Assembly: GCF_026626635.1 (NCBI RefSeq)
Contig: NZ_JAPNKA010000001.1
Span: forward strand, 4,836,001-4,900,000
DNA: 64,000 nucleotides
Source of the DNA: Archangium lansingense
GTDB lineage: Bacteria; Myxococcota; Myxococcia; Myxococcales; Myxococcaceae
Direction of reading: 5' to 3'
Shown here: positions 44,276 to 53,982 of the stretch, one piece after another
Layout: the number at the start of each line of letters is the position of its first letter
How positions within the stretch are numbered: the stretch's first letter is position 1
Program-made: the position numbers and the translations under genes
The notes under the pieces: generated by a model
The model's database searches: none
Told to the model about the DNA's origin: nothing
Seen by the model: the letters and a program-made list of their open reading frames with translations, nothing else

Positions 44276-44316
44276 GGAAAAAGAAGACCCCGCGGCACCA
44301 GAAAGTGCTCGCGGGG
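44276..44316 (-). terminator. Intrinsic terminator of speA
   Basis: CCCCGCG-GCAC-CAGAAA-GTGC-T-CGCGGGG: an 11-bp stem with one bulged base, then TCTTCTTTTTCC on the minus transcript. It lies 30 bp after the speA stop and upstream of the lanthipeptide gene, so the precursor needs its own promoter. Confidence 0.88.
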
Positions 44317-44345
44317 CTTCGTCACATCCCAGGCTCTACTGTGGC

Positions 44346-46367
<2,022 letters not shown>

Positions 46368-46401
46368 CGGCGTTCCTGCTCTCCCGGTCTAGGGGTGGAC
46401 G

Positions 46402-46417
46402 TGTCCAACAATGGACA
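46402..46417. promoter_or_regulatory. Palindrome near the speA transcription start
   Basis: TGTCCA-ACAA-TGGACA: perfect 6-bp arms and a 4-bp spacer, located at about +1 to +15 of the predicted speA transcript. Position suits a repressor operator; no regulator is identified. Confidence 0.45.
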
Positions 46418-46423
46418 GCGCGG

Positions 46424-46452
46424 GAAGTATCGAGAAACCCCTCGCCGTTCAA
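46424..46452 (-). promoter_or_regulatory. Putative speA promoter
   Basis: Minus strand TTGAAC, 17-bp spacer, TACTTC, about 55 bp upstream of the speA ATG. Confidence 0.55.
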
Positions 46453-46590
46453 CTCCTGCTTGAGGGGCGGCCAGCCAGACAGGGGTGGAGCCCCCCCTTC
46501 CCAGCTCAATGGGTGGGCTGTCCTCCAGCGGATTCCTACCCTTCCCCGTGAGGAGGTCCGGGAGCCCGCATGGAGCCAAGGGGAGGGTAC

Positions 46591-47664
46591 ATGGAGTCGT
46601 CCGCACGCAGGGACTCGCCGTTGATGACCCCGAGGGAAATCTACGAGCGGTTGGACAGGTTCGTCATCGGCCAGGAGGCGGCCAAGCGGGCCGTGGCCAT
46701 CGCAGCGCACAACCACCTGAAGCGCATCCAGGCGCGCCGGCTGCGGCGCACCTCGCTGCTCAAGAAGAGCAACATCCTGCTTATCGGGCCCACCGGAAGC
46801 GGAAAGACGCACATTGCCCGGAATCTCGCGGAGATCCTCTCCGTCCCGTTCACCACCGTGGACGCCACCGAGTACACGGAAGCCGGCTACTACGGGAAGG
46901 ACGTGGAGGTGATGGTGGCGGACCTGCTCTTCAAGGCCAACCACTCGGTGGAGGACACCCAGCGGGGCATCATCTTCATCGACGAGGTGGACAAGATTGC
47001 CCGGCGCTCGCAGGGAGCGCGCAACGGGGCGGGCAGCCGGGACATCGGCGGCGAGGGCGTGCAGCAGGCCCTGCTCAAGCTGCTGGAGGGCCGTGAGGTC
47101 TTCGTCCCCATGAATGTCACGCAGACGTTCAACCGGGGGGACTTCGTGCCCATCGACACCCGGGACATCCTGTTCATCTGCGCGGGCACCTTCTCGGACC
47201 TGCACGAGTACGGCGGCAACGTCGACTCCCGGCCCCTGGGCTTCGGGGCCCAGGACGTCCAGAAGGTGCACCGGCGCGTCACCACCAAGCAGCTCGTGGA
47301 CTTCGGCATGCTCGCCGAGTTCCTCGGGCGCCTGCCGGTGGTGGTGCAGTTGGAGCTGCTCGGAGAGCCGGAGCTGCTCCGTGTGCTCACCGAGCCCCCG
47401 GACTCCATCATTCGCGAGTACCGCGAGCTGCTGGGGCTGGACGGCATCGAGCTGGAGCTCACCGAGGACGCCCTGCGCGAGGTGGTGCGCTTCTCCATCG
47501 ACAAGGGCCTGGGCGCGCGCGGCCTGCGCTCCATCCTCGAGCACGTGATGTCGGACGTGATGTTCGAGGCCCCCGAGCACCGCCGCCACCAGGTCACCGT
47601 GGACCAGGACTTCGTTCGCTCCCGCCTGGCTGGACTGGAGGCGAGCGCGGGGCTCGGCGCCTGA
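46591..47664 (+). CDS. ClpX-like AAA+ ATPase without zinc-binding domain
   Basis: ATG 46591 is preceded by GGGAGGG; an in-frame ATG at 46570 is an alternative. About 357 aa. ClpX/HslU-family ATPase: LDRFVIGQEAAKRAVAIA at the N-terminus, Walker A GPTGSGKTH, pore loop GYYGKDVE (GYVG in ClpX), Walker B IIFIDEVDK, and sensor-2 GLGARGLRSILE. It lacks the N-terminal C4 zinc-binding domain and no clpP is nearby, so it may unfold its own clients or act as a remodeller. Start uncertain by seven codons. Confidence 0.9.
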   Translation: MESSARRDSPLMTPREIYERLDRFVIGQEAAKRAVAIAAHNHLKRIQARRLRRTSLLKKSNILLIGPTGSGKTHIARNLAEILSVPFTTVDATEYTEAGYYGKDVEVMVADLLFKANHSVEDTQRGIIFIDEVDKIARRSQGARNGAGSRDIGGEGVQQALLKLLEGREVFVPMNVTQTFNRGDFVPIDTRDILFICAGTFSDLHEYGGNVDSRPLGFGAQDVQKVHRRVTTKQLVDFGMLAEFLGRLPVVVQLELLGEPELLRVLTEPPDSIIREYRELLGLDGIELELTEDALREVVRFSIDKGLGARGLRSILEHVMSDVMFEAPEHRRHQVTVDQDFVRSRLAGLEASAGLGA

Positions 47665-47676
47665 GCCTCCGGCTGG

Positions 47677-48432
47677 TTACTCGCTGCGCTCGGAGGCCCG
47701 GGCCGCGGCGCCCAGCCGGGCCACGAACTGCGGATCCTGCAGGAGCTGGAGGACGAGGTTGCTGCGCAGCGCCGCCTGTGTATCGCCTCGCTCCAGCGCT
47801 TCGCGGAGCTGCTTGTCCGACAGGGCCCGCTGGAAGCGCGGGTCCTGCTTCAGCGACTTGAAGGCCGGGTTGTCCGCCATGCGCCGGGCCTGCTCCGGGT
47901 TGCCCGCCACCTTTGTCACCGCGACCATGTCCTTCACCGCGGCGAACTGCGTCATCTCGAAGAGGTTGTAGCGGCGCGCCAGCCCGAAGGACACCGAGTC
48001 CTTGGGGGACACGCCCATGCGCTTGCCCGCGACGATGATGTACTGCTCGGCGAAGACGAGCGCGCTGAGCACCACGTAGGCGATGATCACCACCCTTGCC
48101 CCGCCGAGTACGAAGCCGATGGCGTTGTCCACGCCCCGCTTCTCCGGGTCCGGGCCACCGAAGAGCCGCTGCAGGAAGTAGGTGAGGGCGTAGCGGACCG
48201 CCACCAGGACGGTGATGAACACCAGCATCGAGCCGGCGACCGTGCCGATCAGCAGCGGCGCGCCACCCAGGGCCGCCGCCATCTTGGGTCCTACGTACGT
48301 GCCCAGCTTGCGCGAGACGTACCAGGCCACCGCGAGCGCCACCATGTTGGCGATCTGCTTCGCCCCTCCGGAGATGGCACCCACCACCGCGAAGAGCAGC
48401 ACCAGCCCCAGGATGATCAGATCGATCGTCAC
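47677..48432 (-). CDS. CvpA-family membrane protein
   Basis: 251 aa. Four TM helices in the first 130 residues with the CvpA pattern (MTIDLIILGLVLLFAVVGAISGG, then RGVDNAIGFVLGGARVVIIAY). A C-terminal cytoplasmic helical tail (about 170-251) rich in Arg/Gln follows. CvpA proteins are linked to colicin V production and envelope homeostasis; the precise role is unknown. Last gene of the dnaK-dnaJ-cvpA run, 27 bp after the dnaJ-like gene. Confidence 0.87.
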   Translation of the reverse strand: MTIDLIILGLVLLFAVVGAISGGAKQIANMVALAVAWYVSRKLGTYVGPKMAAALGGAPLLIGTVAGSMLVFITVLVAVRYALTYFLQRLFGGPDPEKRGVDNAIGFVLGGARVVIIAYVVLSALVFAEQYIIVAGKRMGVSPKDSVSFGLARRYNLFEMTQFAAVKDMVAVTKVAGNPEQARRMADNPAFKSLKQDPRFQRALSDKQLREALERGDTQAALRSNLVLQLLQDPQFVARLGAAARASERSE

Positions 48433-48459
48433 GCGGTCCCCCGTTTCGCCAGTCAGGCG

Positions 48460-49956
48460 TCAGCGAATCTTGAAGGCGTCGCCCTGCTTGCGTGACTCTT
48501 CCAGTAACACCTTCTGCACCTCGGCGAGCTTCTCCTTGTAGCGGGTGTTGGCTGGCTCATAGGTGAGCGCCATCTTCAGGTTGCGCTCGGCCGAGGCCCA
48601 GCGGCCCGCATCGGCGTCCGCTGCGCCTGTCTGGTAGAACTGTCGCCCCTTGGGGTGCACGCCGATCTGCTCCTCCACCTGGCGCTTGGACGCGGCGCGC
48701 GTCTCGGCCTCGGAGGACTCGGTGAAGCGCAGCTTCTGGGCCCGCTCTGGCCCCGAGATGTTCGCCGTGTACTGCCGGCGCTTCGCGTCATCCCGGAGCA
48801 CGTAGTAGGCCTCGGTGACGCGCTTGTAGAGCTCGTGCACCCGGTCCTTCAGCTCCTTGTTGTCCAGATGGAAGAAGCGGTCCGGGTGGTAGGTGCGGCT
48901 CTCCCGATAGAAGGCCTTCTTGATGTCCGCGGGCACCACGGACCGCTCCACCATGAGGACCTCGAAGTAGTCCATCTGGTCGAGCCGGGCACAGCGCTCC
49001 CAGAGCTCGGTCATCTGGCTCGGGTCCAGGTCCATGCTCTTCCCGGCTGCAGCGGGCGGCGGGGGAGGCGGCTGGATCGCGGCGGCAGGCGGCGGGGGCG
49101 GCACGGCCGGAGCCACTGGGGGCACCAGCGGCGCGATGGACGGAGCGATGGGCGGAGGAGGCGGCGGCTGGAGCGCGGCCGGAGGCGGAGGCGGGGGACG
49201 CACCGGACCGACTCCGGAGGGAGGCCGCGCGGGCGAGGTGCCAGCGGGCGCCACGGCCGGGAGTGAGGTGGTGGGCCGGATGGCGGGACGTGGCCCCGAG
49301 CCGGGCGCGGGACTTGGGGGCGTCGGCACGGAGCCTGGCGCCAGCGTGGGCGGCTGCGCGCGGGACTGCGAGGCCGCTGCCGGTGGAGGAGGCGGAACGT
49401 TGGGCGCTGCCGGGGGCGTACCGGGCGGGGGCGGCGGCCGTGCGGATGCCACGCTCGGAACTCCGGAGACGCTGGGGCGTGTCCCCGAGGCCGGGCCGGG
49501 CGGGCGCGGCGGCGTCGCTGGAGGCACACCCGGGACGGCGGGCGCGCTGGGAGGCACCGCCGGACGGGCTCCCGAGGGGACAGCGGGTGCTCCCGGTGAG
49601 GAGGGAGGCCGCGCCGCCGGAGGAACGGCCGGGGCACCTGGGGACGAGGGCGGTCGGGCACTCGCGGGGGCCGCAGGTGTCGCGGGCGCACCGGGTGCGG
49701 CCGGGCGGGCAGCGGAGGGCACGGCGGGAACCGTCGCGGTCGGACGCGCGGGAGGCTGGGCTGGCGACACACCGCTCACGGGAGGCCGCACAGCGGCCGT
49801 GGCGGGCGGAGTGCCCGGGGGCGGGGGCGGACGGGCGGGGGACATGGCCGGCGCGGTGGCCGCCGCCGGACCCGTCCTCGAGCCCGGCGTCGCGGGCTGG
49901 GGCGGGGGCGGAGGGCCGGGGGGTTTGCCGGCGCCGTTCTGGGGAGGCTGGGACAT
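48460..49956 (-). CDS. DnaJ-domain protein with long Pro/Ala-rich N-terminus
   Basis: 498 aa. Residues 1-305 are almost entirely Pro/Ala/Gly/Arg (PPPPAAIQPPPPPPAAAGK-type repeats) and are presumably disordered. A J-domain follows (about 325-395): DYFEVLMVERSVVPADIKKA, the HPD motif in YHPDRFFHL, and EAYYVLRDDAKRRQY. The C-terminal helices (ERNLKMALTYEPANTRYKEKL) look TPR-like. It is encoded 9 bp after the DnaK-like gene, so it is probably its co-chaperone. Normal DnaJ Gly/Phe and zinc-finger regions are missing. Confidence 0.9.
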   Translation of the reverse strand: MSQPPQNGAGKPPGPPPPPQPATPGSRTGPAAATAPAMSPARPPPPPGTPPATAAVRPPVSGVSPAQPPARPTATVPAVPSAARPAAPGAPATPAAPASARPPSSPGAPAVPPAARPPSSPGAPAVPSGARPAVPPSAPAVPGVPPATPPRPPGPASGTRPSVSGVPSVASARPPPPPGTPPAAPNVPPPPPAAASQSRAQPPTLAPGSVPTPPSPAPGSGPRPAIRPTTSLPAVAPAGTSPARPPSGVGPVRPPPPPPAALQPPPPPPIAPSIAPLVPPVAPAVPPPPPAAAIQPPPPPPAAAGKSMDLDPSQMTELWERCARLDQMDYFEVLMVERSVVPADIKKAFYRESRTYHPDRFFHLDNKELKDRVHELYKRVTEAYYVLRDDAKRRQYTANISGPERAQKLRFTESSEAETRAASKRQVEEQIGVHPKGRQFYQTGAADADAGRWASAERNLKMALTYEPANTRYKEKLAEVQKVLLEESRKQGDAFKIR

Positions 49957-49965
49957 CGCGCTCGT

Positions 49966-51579
49966 CTATCTCCCTCGAGTGGCCACGGCGGGCAGATCCG
50001 CCCCATGCCCCGCGAGTTGAATCTGCTTGTTGGCCTGGATGGACGCCTGGATGTCCGCTTCCGACATGCCCGAGGACATGGTCAGCGTGGTGGACGTCTT
50101 CTGCCCCGTCTCCTGGTCCGTCGCCGACACGTTCACCAGGCCGTCCGTGTTGATCTCGAACGTCACGTCGATCTTCACCTCGCCACGGTAGCCGATGCGG
50201 AAGCCCGAGAACTCGAACTCGCCCAGCATCTCGCACTCGTCGGCGCGGTTGGACTCACCCTGGTAGACGCGGATCTTCACCTTCTCCTGGCCGTCACGGC
50301 TGGTGGTGAACGTCTTCGAGCGGTCGATGGGAACCGGGGTGTTCTTGTCGATCACCTTCTCGGTATAGCCGCCCACCGTGCCGATCCGCAGCGACAGGGG
50401 CGTCACGTCCACCAGGAAGGTCTCGGTGGCCGAGTCCAGCAGCGCGTTGGCCTGGAGCGCCGCGCCCATGGCCACCACCTGGTCCGGATTGATGCCTTCC
50501 TTGGGCTCCTTCTGGAAGTAGTGGCGCACCGAGTTGCGGATGATGGGCAGGCGCGTGGGGCCTCCCACCAGGATGACCGCGTCGATGTCCGCCGCCGTCA
50601 TGCGCGCGGACTGCAGGGCCTCGTCGCACACCTTGAAGGTGCGCTGCACCAGGTCCATCACCATCCGGTTGAACTGGTCCTGGGTGAGCCGGCCCGTCAG
50701 GTCCAACACGTTGCCGCCGGCGTCCTGGCAGATGCCCTGGCAGTTCACTTCCGCCAGGCCCGTGCTGCCCACGTCGATCTTTGCCCGCTCGGCCGCGTCC
50801 TTGAGCATCTGCAGGCAGTACTTGTTCTGCCGCAAGTCCAGCCGCGTGCGCTTGAGGAAGTCGTCCGCCAGCCACGTCATGATGCGGTCGTCGAAGTCGT
50901 CACCGCCCAGGTACGTGTCACCGGCGGTGGACAGCACCTCGAAGACGTCCTTGCCGATCTCCAGGATGGAGACGTCGAAGGTGCCGCCGCCCAGGTCGTA
51001 CACCACCACGCGCTGGCTGACGTCTCGGCCGAAGCCGTAGGCGAGCGCCGCCGCGGTGGGCTCGTTGAGGATGCGCAGCACCTCCAGCCCGGCGATGCGG
51101 CCCGCGTCCTTGGTGGCCTGGCGCTGGTTGTCGTTGAAGTAGGCGGGCACGGTGATGGCCGCCTTCGTTATCTCGCGGCCCAGGTACCCCTCCGCGATGG
51201 CCTTCATCTCCTTGAGCACCAGCGCCGAAATCTCCGGCAGCGAGTAGTCGTGACCCCGCACGGCGATGCGCACCGAGTTGTTCTCGCCCTCGACGATCTC
51301 GTACGGCATCACCGCCTGGGCCTTCTTCACCTCGTCGGAGAAGAAGTAGCGCCCGATGAGGCGCTTGGCCGAGTACACCGTGCACTCGGGGTTGGTGATG
51401 ATGTTTCGCTTGGCCGCGTTGCCCACCAGCACCGAGCCATCCTCGAGGAAGGACACGCACGAGGCATGGGTCGTCTCACCCCACTCGTTGGGGATGACGA
51501 ACGGCTGACCGTCCTGCACCACGGACACGCACGAGGTGGAGGTGCCCAGGTCGATGCCGATCGCGATGTCGTCCGACAT
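49966..51579 (-). CDS. DnaK/Hsp70-family chaperone, short lid
   Basis: 537 aa from ATG 51579. Complete Hsp70 ATPase domain: AIGIDLGTSTSCVSV, ITVPAYFNDNQRQATKDAG, VVVYDLGGGTFDVSIL, VILVGGPTRLPIIR. The substrate-binding beta domain is present (DVTPLSLRIGTVGG), but the C-terminal helical lid is reduced to a short tail, about 80-100 residues less than DnaK. It resembles the accessory Hsp70 (SglK-like) proteins of myxobacteria needed for social motility, though identity is uncertain. It heads an operon with a J-protein and CvpA. Confidence 0.92.
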   Translation of the reverse strand: MSDDIAIGIDLGTSTSCVSVVQDGQPFVIPNEWGETTHASCVSFLEDGSVLVGNAAKRNIITNPECTVYSAKRLIGRYFFSDEVKKAQAVMPYEIVEGENNSVRIAVRGHDYSLPEISALVLKEMKAIAEGYLGREITKAAITVPAYFNDNQRQATKDAGRIAGLEVLRILNEPTAAALAYGFGRDVSQRVVVYDLGGGTFDVSILEIGKDVFEVLSTAGDTYLGGDDFDDRIMTWLADDFLKRTRLDLRQNKYCLQMLKDAAERAKIDVGSTGLAEVNCQGICQDAGGNVLDLTGRLTQDQFNRMVMDLVQRTFKVCDEALQSARMTAADIDAVILVGGPTRLPIIRNSVRHYFQKEPKEGINPDQVVAMGAALQANALLDSATETFLVDVTPLSLRIGTVGGYTEKVIDKNTPVPIDRSKTFTTSRDGQEKVKIRVYQGESNRADECEMLGEFEFSGFRIGYRGEVKIDVTFEINTDGLVNVSATDQETGQKTSTTLTMSSGMSEADIQASIQANKQIQLAGHGADLPAVATRGR

Positions 51580-51639
51580 TACGTCTCCGGTGTAGCCATG
51601 GAGGGTCGTTGGATCTCTCACCCTCGAGAAGGCGCGGGG

Positions 51640-51669
51640 ATGTTAGGCATCTCGCACTCGGGCTGTCAA
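51640..51669 (-). promoter_or_regulatory. sigma70-like second promoter of the dnaK operon
   Basis: Minus strand TTGACA (51664-51669), 18-bp spacer, TAACAT (51640-51645). It lies just downstream of the sigma32-like promoter. Confidence 0.6.
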
Positions 51670-51676
51670 ACGTTCC

Positions 51677-51706
51677 GTATGGGTAAACCCCAGTCGTTTC
51701 AAGGGG
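51677..51706 (-). promoter_or_regulatory. sigma32-like heat-shock promoter of the dnaK operon
   Basis: Minus strand CCCCTTGAAA (51697-51706), 13-bp spacer, CCCATAC (51677-51683): an almost perfect match to the sigma32 consensus CCCTTGAAA-N13-17-CCCCATNT. This agrees with the chaperone genes it controls. Confidence 0.78.
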
Positions 51707-51738
51707 TTGGCTGAGCTTCCAGCAAGGCGGAGGCCGGG

Positions 51739-51767
51739 TTGAGGGGGCAGGGAGGCGTCATTATCTA
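51739..51767 (+). promoter_or_regulatory. Putative promoter of the amidotransferase-like gene
   Basis: TTGAGG, 17-bp spacer, TATCTA. The predicted start is about 20 bp before the ATG, with AAGGAGG between. Confidence 0.55.
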
Positions 51768-51792
51768 TTGATGGAACAAGGAGGTTTCTCGC

Positions 51793-52626
51793 ATGTCCGT
51801 CGCGCTGGCCGTCCTGACGTCCGACCCGAACTCGATGCGGTGCGAGCTGCATCGTCTGGAAGGGCAGGTGGCTCTCCAGGGGGAGGAGGGGCGCTCCAAC
51901 GCAGTGGGCATCGGGGCCTATGCCCAGGATGACGTGCTGCTCCGTCGTTTCCCTCGGGATGCGGACTTGACGCTGGAATCGCTCGCTCCGCCGCACGAGA
52001 CGGAGGCGCTCCTGTTCCACGGACGGCGGCTGCCGGTGGGGCTGTCACTGGAGGAGAACACCCAGCCGTTCCGCTCGCGACGCTGGCTGTTCGCGCACCA
52101 GGGCGGCCTCGAGGACTTCACCAGCCTCCGAGGCCGGCTGCTGGACGAGGTGCCGGACTTCCTCAAGCGGCAGATTCGCGGGGAGACGGACAGCGAGGTG
52201 GCCTTCGCGCTCTTCCTGAAGCGGCTCTGGGAGACGGGACATGCGGACGATCCGCGGCTCCCAGCGGAGGTGGCGGGCCGGCTGTTGGCGGACACCGCGA
52301 GGGCCCTCTCGAAGGCCTCGGCCGAGGCAGGTGCCGTGCGCACCTCCACGGTGAACCTGCTCGCCACCAATGGCTACATCCTGGTGGCCACGCGCCTGGG
52401 CGGCCAGTCGCTGTACTACACGCGCCTGGAGGGCACGGACCGCTGCGAGGTGTGCGGGCTCACCCCCGACATGCCTGACACGCAGCCAGGCGTGGTGGCG
52501 CACCGGCGGCGGCGCTCGGTGGTGGTGGCCACGCACCTCAAGCGCCCGGCGGGCTGGGTGGAGCTGGCCGAGGGCACCACGCTGACGGTGGAGGCGGACC
52601 TGCAGGTGCGCCACCTGGGGCCCTAG
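51793..52626 (+). CDS. Class II glutamine amidotransferase-fold protein, Cys2 replaced by Ser
   Basis: 277 aa. ATG 51793 has an ideal Shine-Dalgarno (AAGGAGG). The class II GATase/EgtC-like pattern is recognisable: SNAVGIGAYAQDD, LSLEENTQPFRSRRWLFAHQGGL, and RGETDSEVAFALFL. In active enzymes the chain starts Met-Cys, and the Cys becomes the N-terminal nucleophile. Here it starts MSVALAVL, so the nucleophile is Ser2 or absent; the nearest Cys is residue 17. Either it uses Ser like some Ntn hydrolases or it is a non-catalytic fold. It converges end to end with the CPBP gene. Confidence 0.82.
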   Translation: MSVALAVLTSDPNSMRCELHRLEGQVALQGEEGRSNAVGIGAYAQDDVLLRRFPRDADLTLESLAPPHETEALLFHGRRLPVGLSLEENTQPFRSRRWLFAHQGGLEDFTSLRGRLLDEVPDFLKRQIRGETDSEVAFALFLKRLWETGHADDPRLPAEVAGRLLADTARALSKASAEAGAVRTSTVNLLATNGYILVATRLGGQSLYYTRLEGTDRCEVCGLTPDMPDTQPGVVAHRRRRSVVVATHLKRPAGWVELAEGTTLTVEADLQVRHLGP

Positions 52627-53349
52627 TCACCCGCCGAAGAAGGACATCTCGAGGAAGCGGACGAAGAGGTTGGCGGCGGCATGGAAGAGGGCCGCGCCCA
52701 CCACGCTGCCGGTGCGCTCCCGCATCCAGCCGAAGAGCAGGGCGGGGAAGAAGACGGCCAGGCGCCACACCTGGAAGATGGCGAGGTGGCCCAGCGCGAA
52801 GAGCAGCGCCGTCAGCCAGAAGGCGGGGCCCAGCCGGACGCCGAGGAAGCGCCGCCCGTGGGGCCAGGCATCGCGCAGGCGGGCCTGCATGTAGCCCCGG
52901 TAGAAGAACTCCTCCGGCAGGGCCACCACGAAGAGCTGATCCACCACCCACTCGCCGAAGCGGGGCGGCAGCCGCGGGGTGAAGTGCGCCGAGCCCCGGA
53001 AGGGTGCCACCAGGCGTGCCAGCTCCGGGGGCAGGTGCTGCAACACCTCAGCCCAGAGAGCGAAGGCCCCGAAGAAGAGGGGGAACACCACCGCGCTCAT
53101 GATGAGGAAGAGGCGCACGTCCTGGCGCCAGTTGCGCAGGGAGAGCCCGTAGTCGCGATAGTCCTCGCCGCGCCAGCGCATGGCGATGAGCGGCAGGTAG
53201 AGGAAGCCCACCGTGGCCACCAGCTTGGGAACGCCGGAGCCTCCGAAGAGGAGGAAGGCGATGATGATGCCCAGGAAGCCGATGCCCCACAGGCCCACCA
53301 CCTCCTGCACGGCGTTGGGGCGCCAGGGCGTGGCTGTGGAGGCGCTCAC
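52627..53349 (-). CDS. CPBP intramembrane protease (candidate myxosortase, MrtX-like)
   Basis: 240 aa, seven or so TM helices. CPBP/Abi glutamic protease motifs are present: EEFFYRGYMQARL (EExxxR), FALGHLAIF and HAAANLFVRF. Members of this family in myxobacteria process MYXO-CTERM proteins (myxosortases), and as I recall one such gene lies beside a trypsin-like gene, as here. The start codon overlaps the stop of the upstream trypsin-like gene by 4 bp, so the two are co-translated. No MYXO-CTERM substrate is encoded in this window. Confidence 0.85.
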   Translation of the reverse strand: MSASTATPWRPNAVQEVVGLWGIGFLGIIIAFLLFGGSGVPKLVATVGFLYLPLIAMRWRGEDYRDYGLSLRNWRQDVRLFLIMSAVVFPLFFGAFALWAEVLQHLPPELARLVAPFRGSAHFTPRLPPRFGEWVVDQLFVVALPEEFFYRGYMQARLRDAWPHGRRFLGVRLGPAFWLTALLFALGHLAIFQVWRLAVFFPALLFGWMRERTGSVVGAALFHAAANLFVRFLEMSFFGG

Positions 53350-53948
53350 GGCGTGGCCACCTTCGTAGCGAGCTGCTGCCGGACGACATCCAGCGACAGG
53401 GCCCGGCAGCCGCGACCCTTGCGCTGGACCGATACCGCCACCAGTCGGCCCGTCTCATCGTAGAGGGGGCTGCCCGGAGGCAGTGCCAGGTTGATGTCGA
53501 AGAAGGGAGCGGGTCCCTTGCGCGCCAGGGCTGACGCCGGCGTGTCCTTGCGCTTACCCTTCCCGGGGACGATGCCGATGAGCCACTGCCCGGCGAGGTT
53601 CCCGGTGTTCGGCTTCACGGCCGCGGCGGGGTAGGTGCCCGCGGGGGCGGCGACGACGGCCACCTTCAGGTACGCGTTGGCGAGCACGACCGTGGCCGGC
53701 AGCGCCTGCCCGCCGTACTCGACTTGCGCGGCGTCCAGGCTGACGTGACGCACGGAGGTGAGCACCTGGCCTTCGGTGCCCACGATGATGCCCAGGCCAG
53801 CCTCGCGGGGCCCTCGCACCCGCACCACGGATTGTTCGTACTGGGCGAGCGCCCGCTGGAGATCGGCACGCGAGGGTCGCTCCGGCTCCGAGGCGGAGAC
53901 GCGGGTGGCGAGCAGGAGGAGGACGAGCGGGAGCAGTCGGCGCGTCAA
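53346..53948 (-). CDS. Trypsin-like fold protein with incomplete triad
   Basis: 200 aa. Signal peptide (LLPLVLLLLATRVSA). Trypsin/HtrA-like core: VVRVRGPREAGLGIIVGTEG, ILTSVRH-type QVLTSVRHVS (His68), and ALPPGSPLYDETG (Ser160 in GSPL). The Asp position (DLALL in active proteases) reads NAYLKVAVV, so the Asp is Lys95. It is coupled by a 4-bp overlap to the CPBP protease. It could be a pseudo-protease adaptor, or use a dyad; the sequence cannot decide. Confidence 0.8.
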   Translation of the reverse strand: MTRRLLPLVLLLLATRVSASEPERPSRADLQRALAQYEQSVVRVRGPREAGLGIIVGTEGQVLTSVRHVSLDAAQVEYGGQALPATVVLANAYLKVAVVAAPAGTYPAAAVKPNTGNLAGQWLIGIVPGKGKRKDTPASALARKGPAPFFDINLALPPGSPLYDETGRLVAVSVQRKGRGCRALSLDVVRQQLATKVATP

Positions 53949-53982
53949 AGCGCCGCGAGCCTAGCACCAGTGACGGCCCGCG

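Noticed and set aside
48655..50020. Plus-strand Gly-rich frames opposite the Pro-rich DnaJ gene
   Set aside because: Gly-rich repeats are the expected complement of Pro codons (CCG/CGG), and there is no ribosome binding site or domain.
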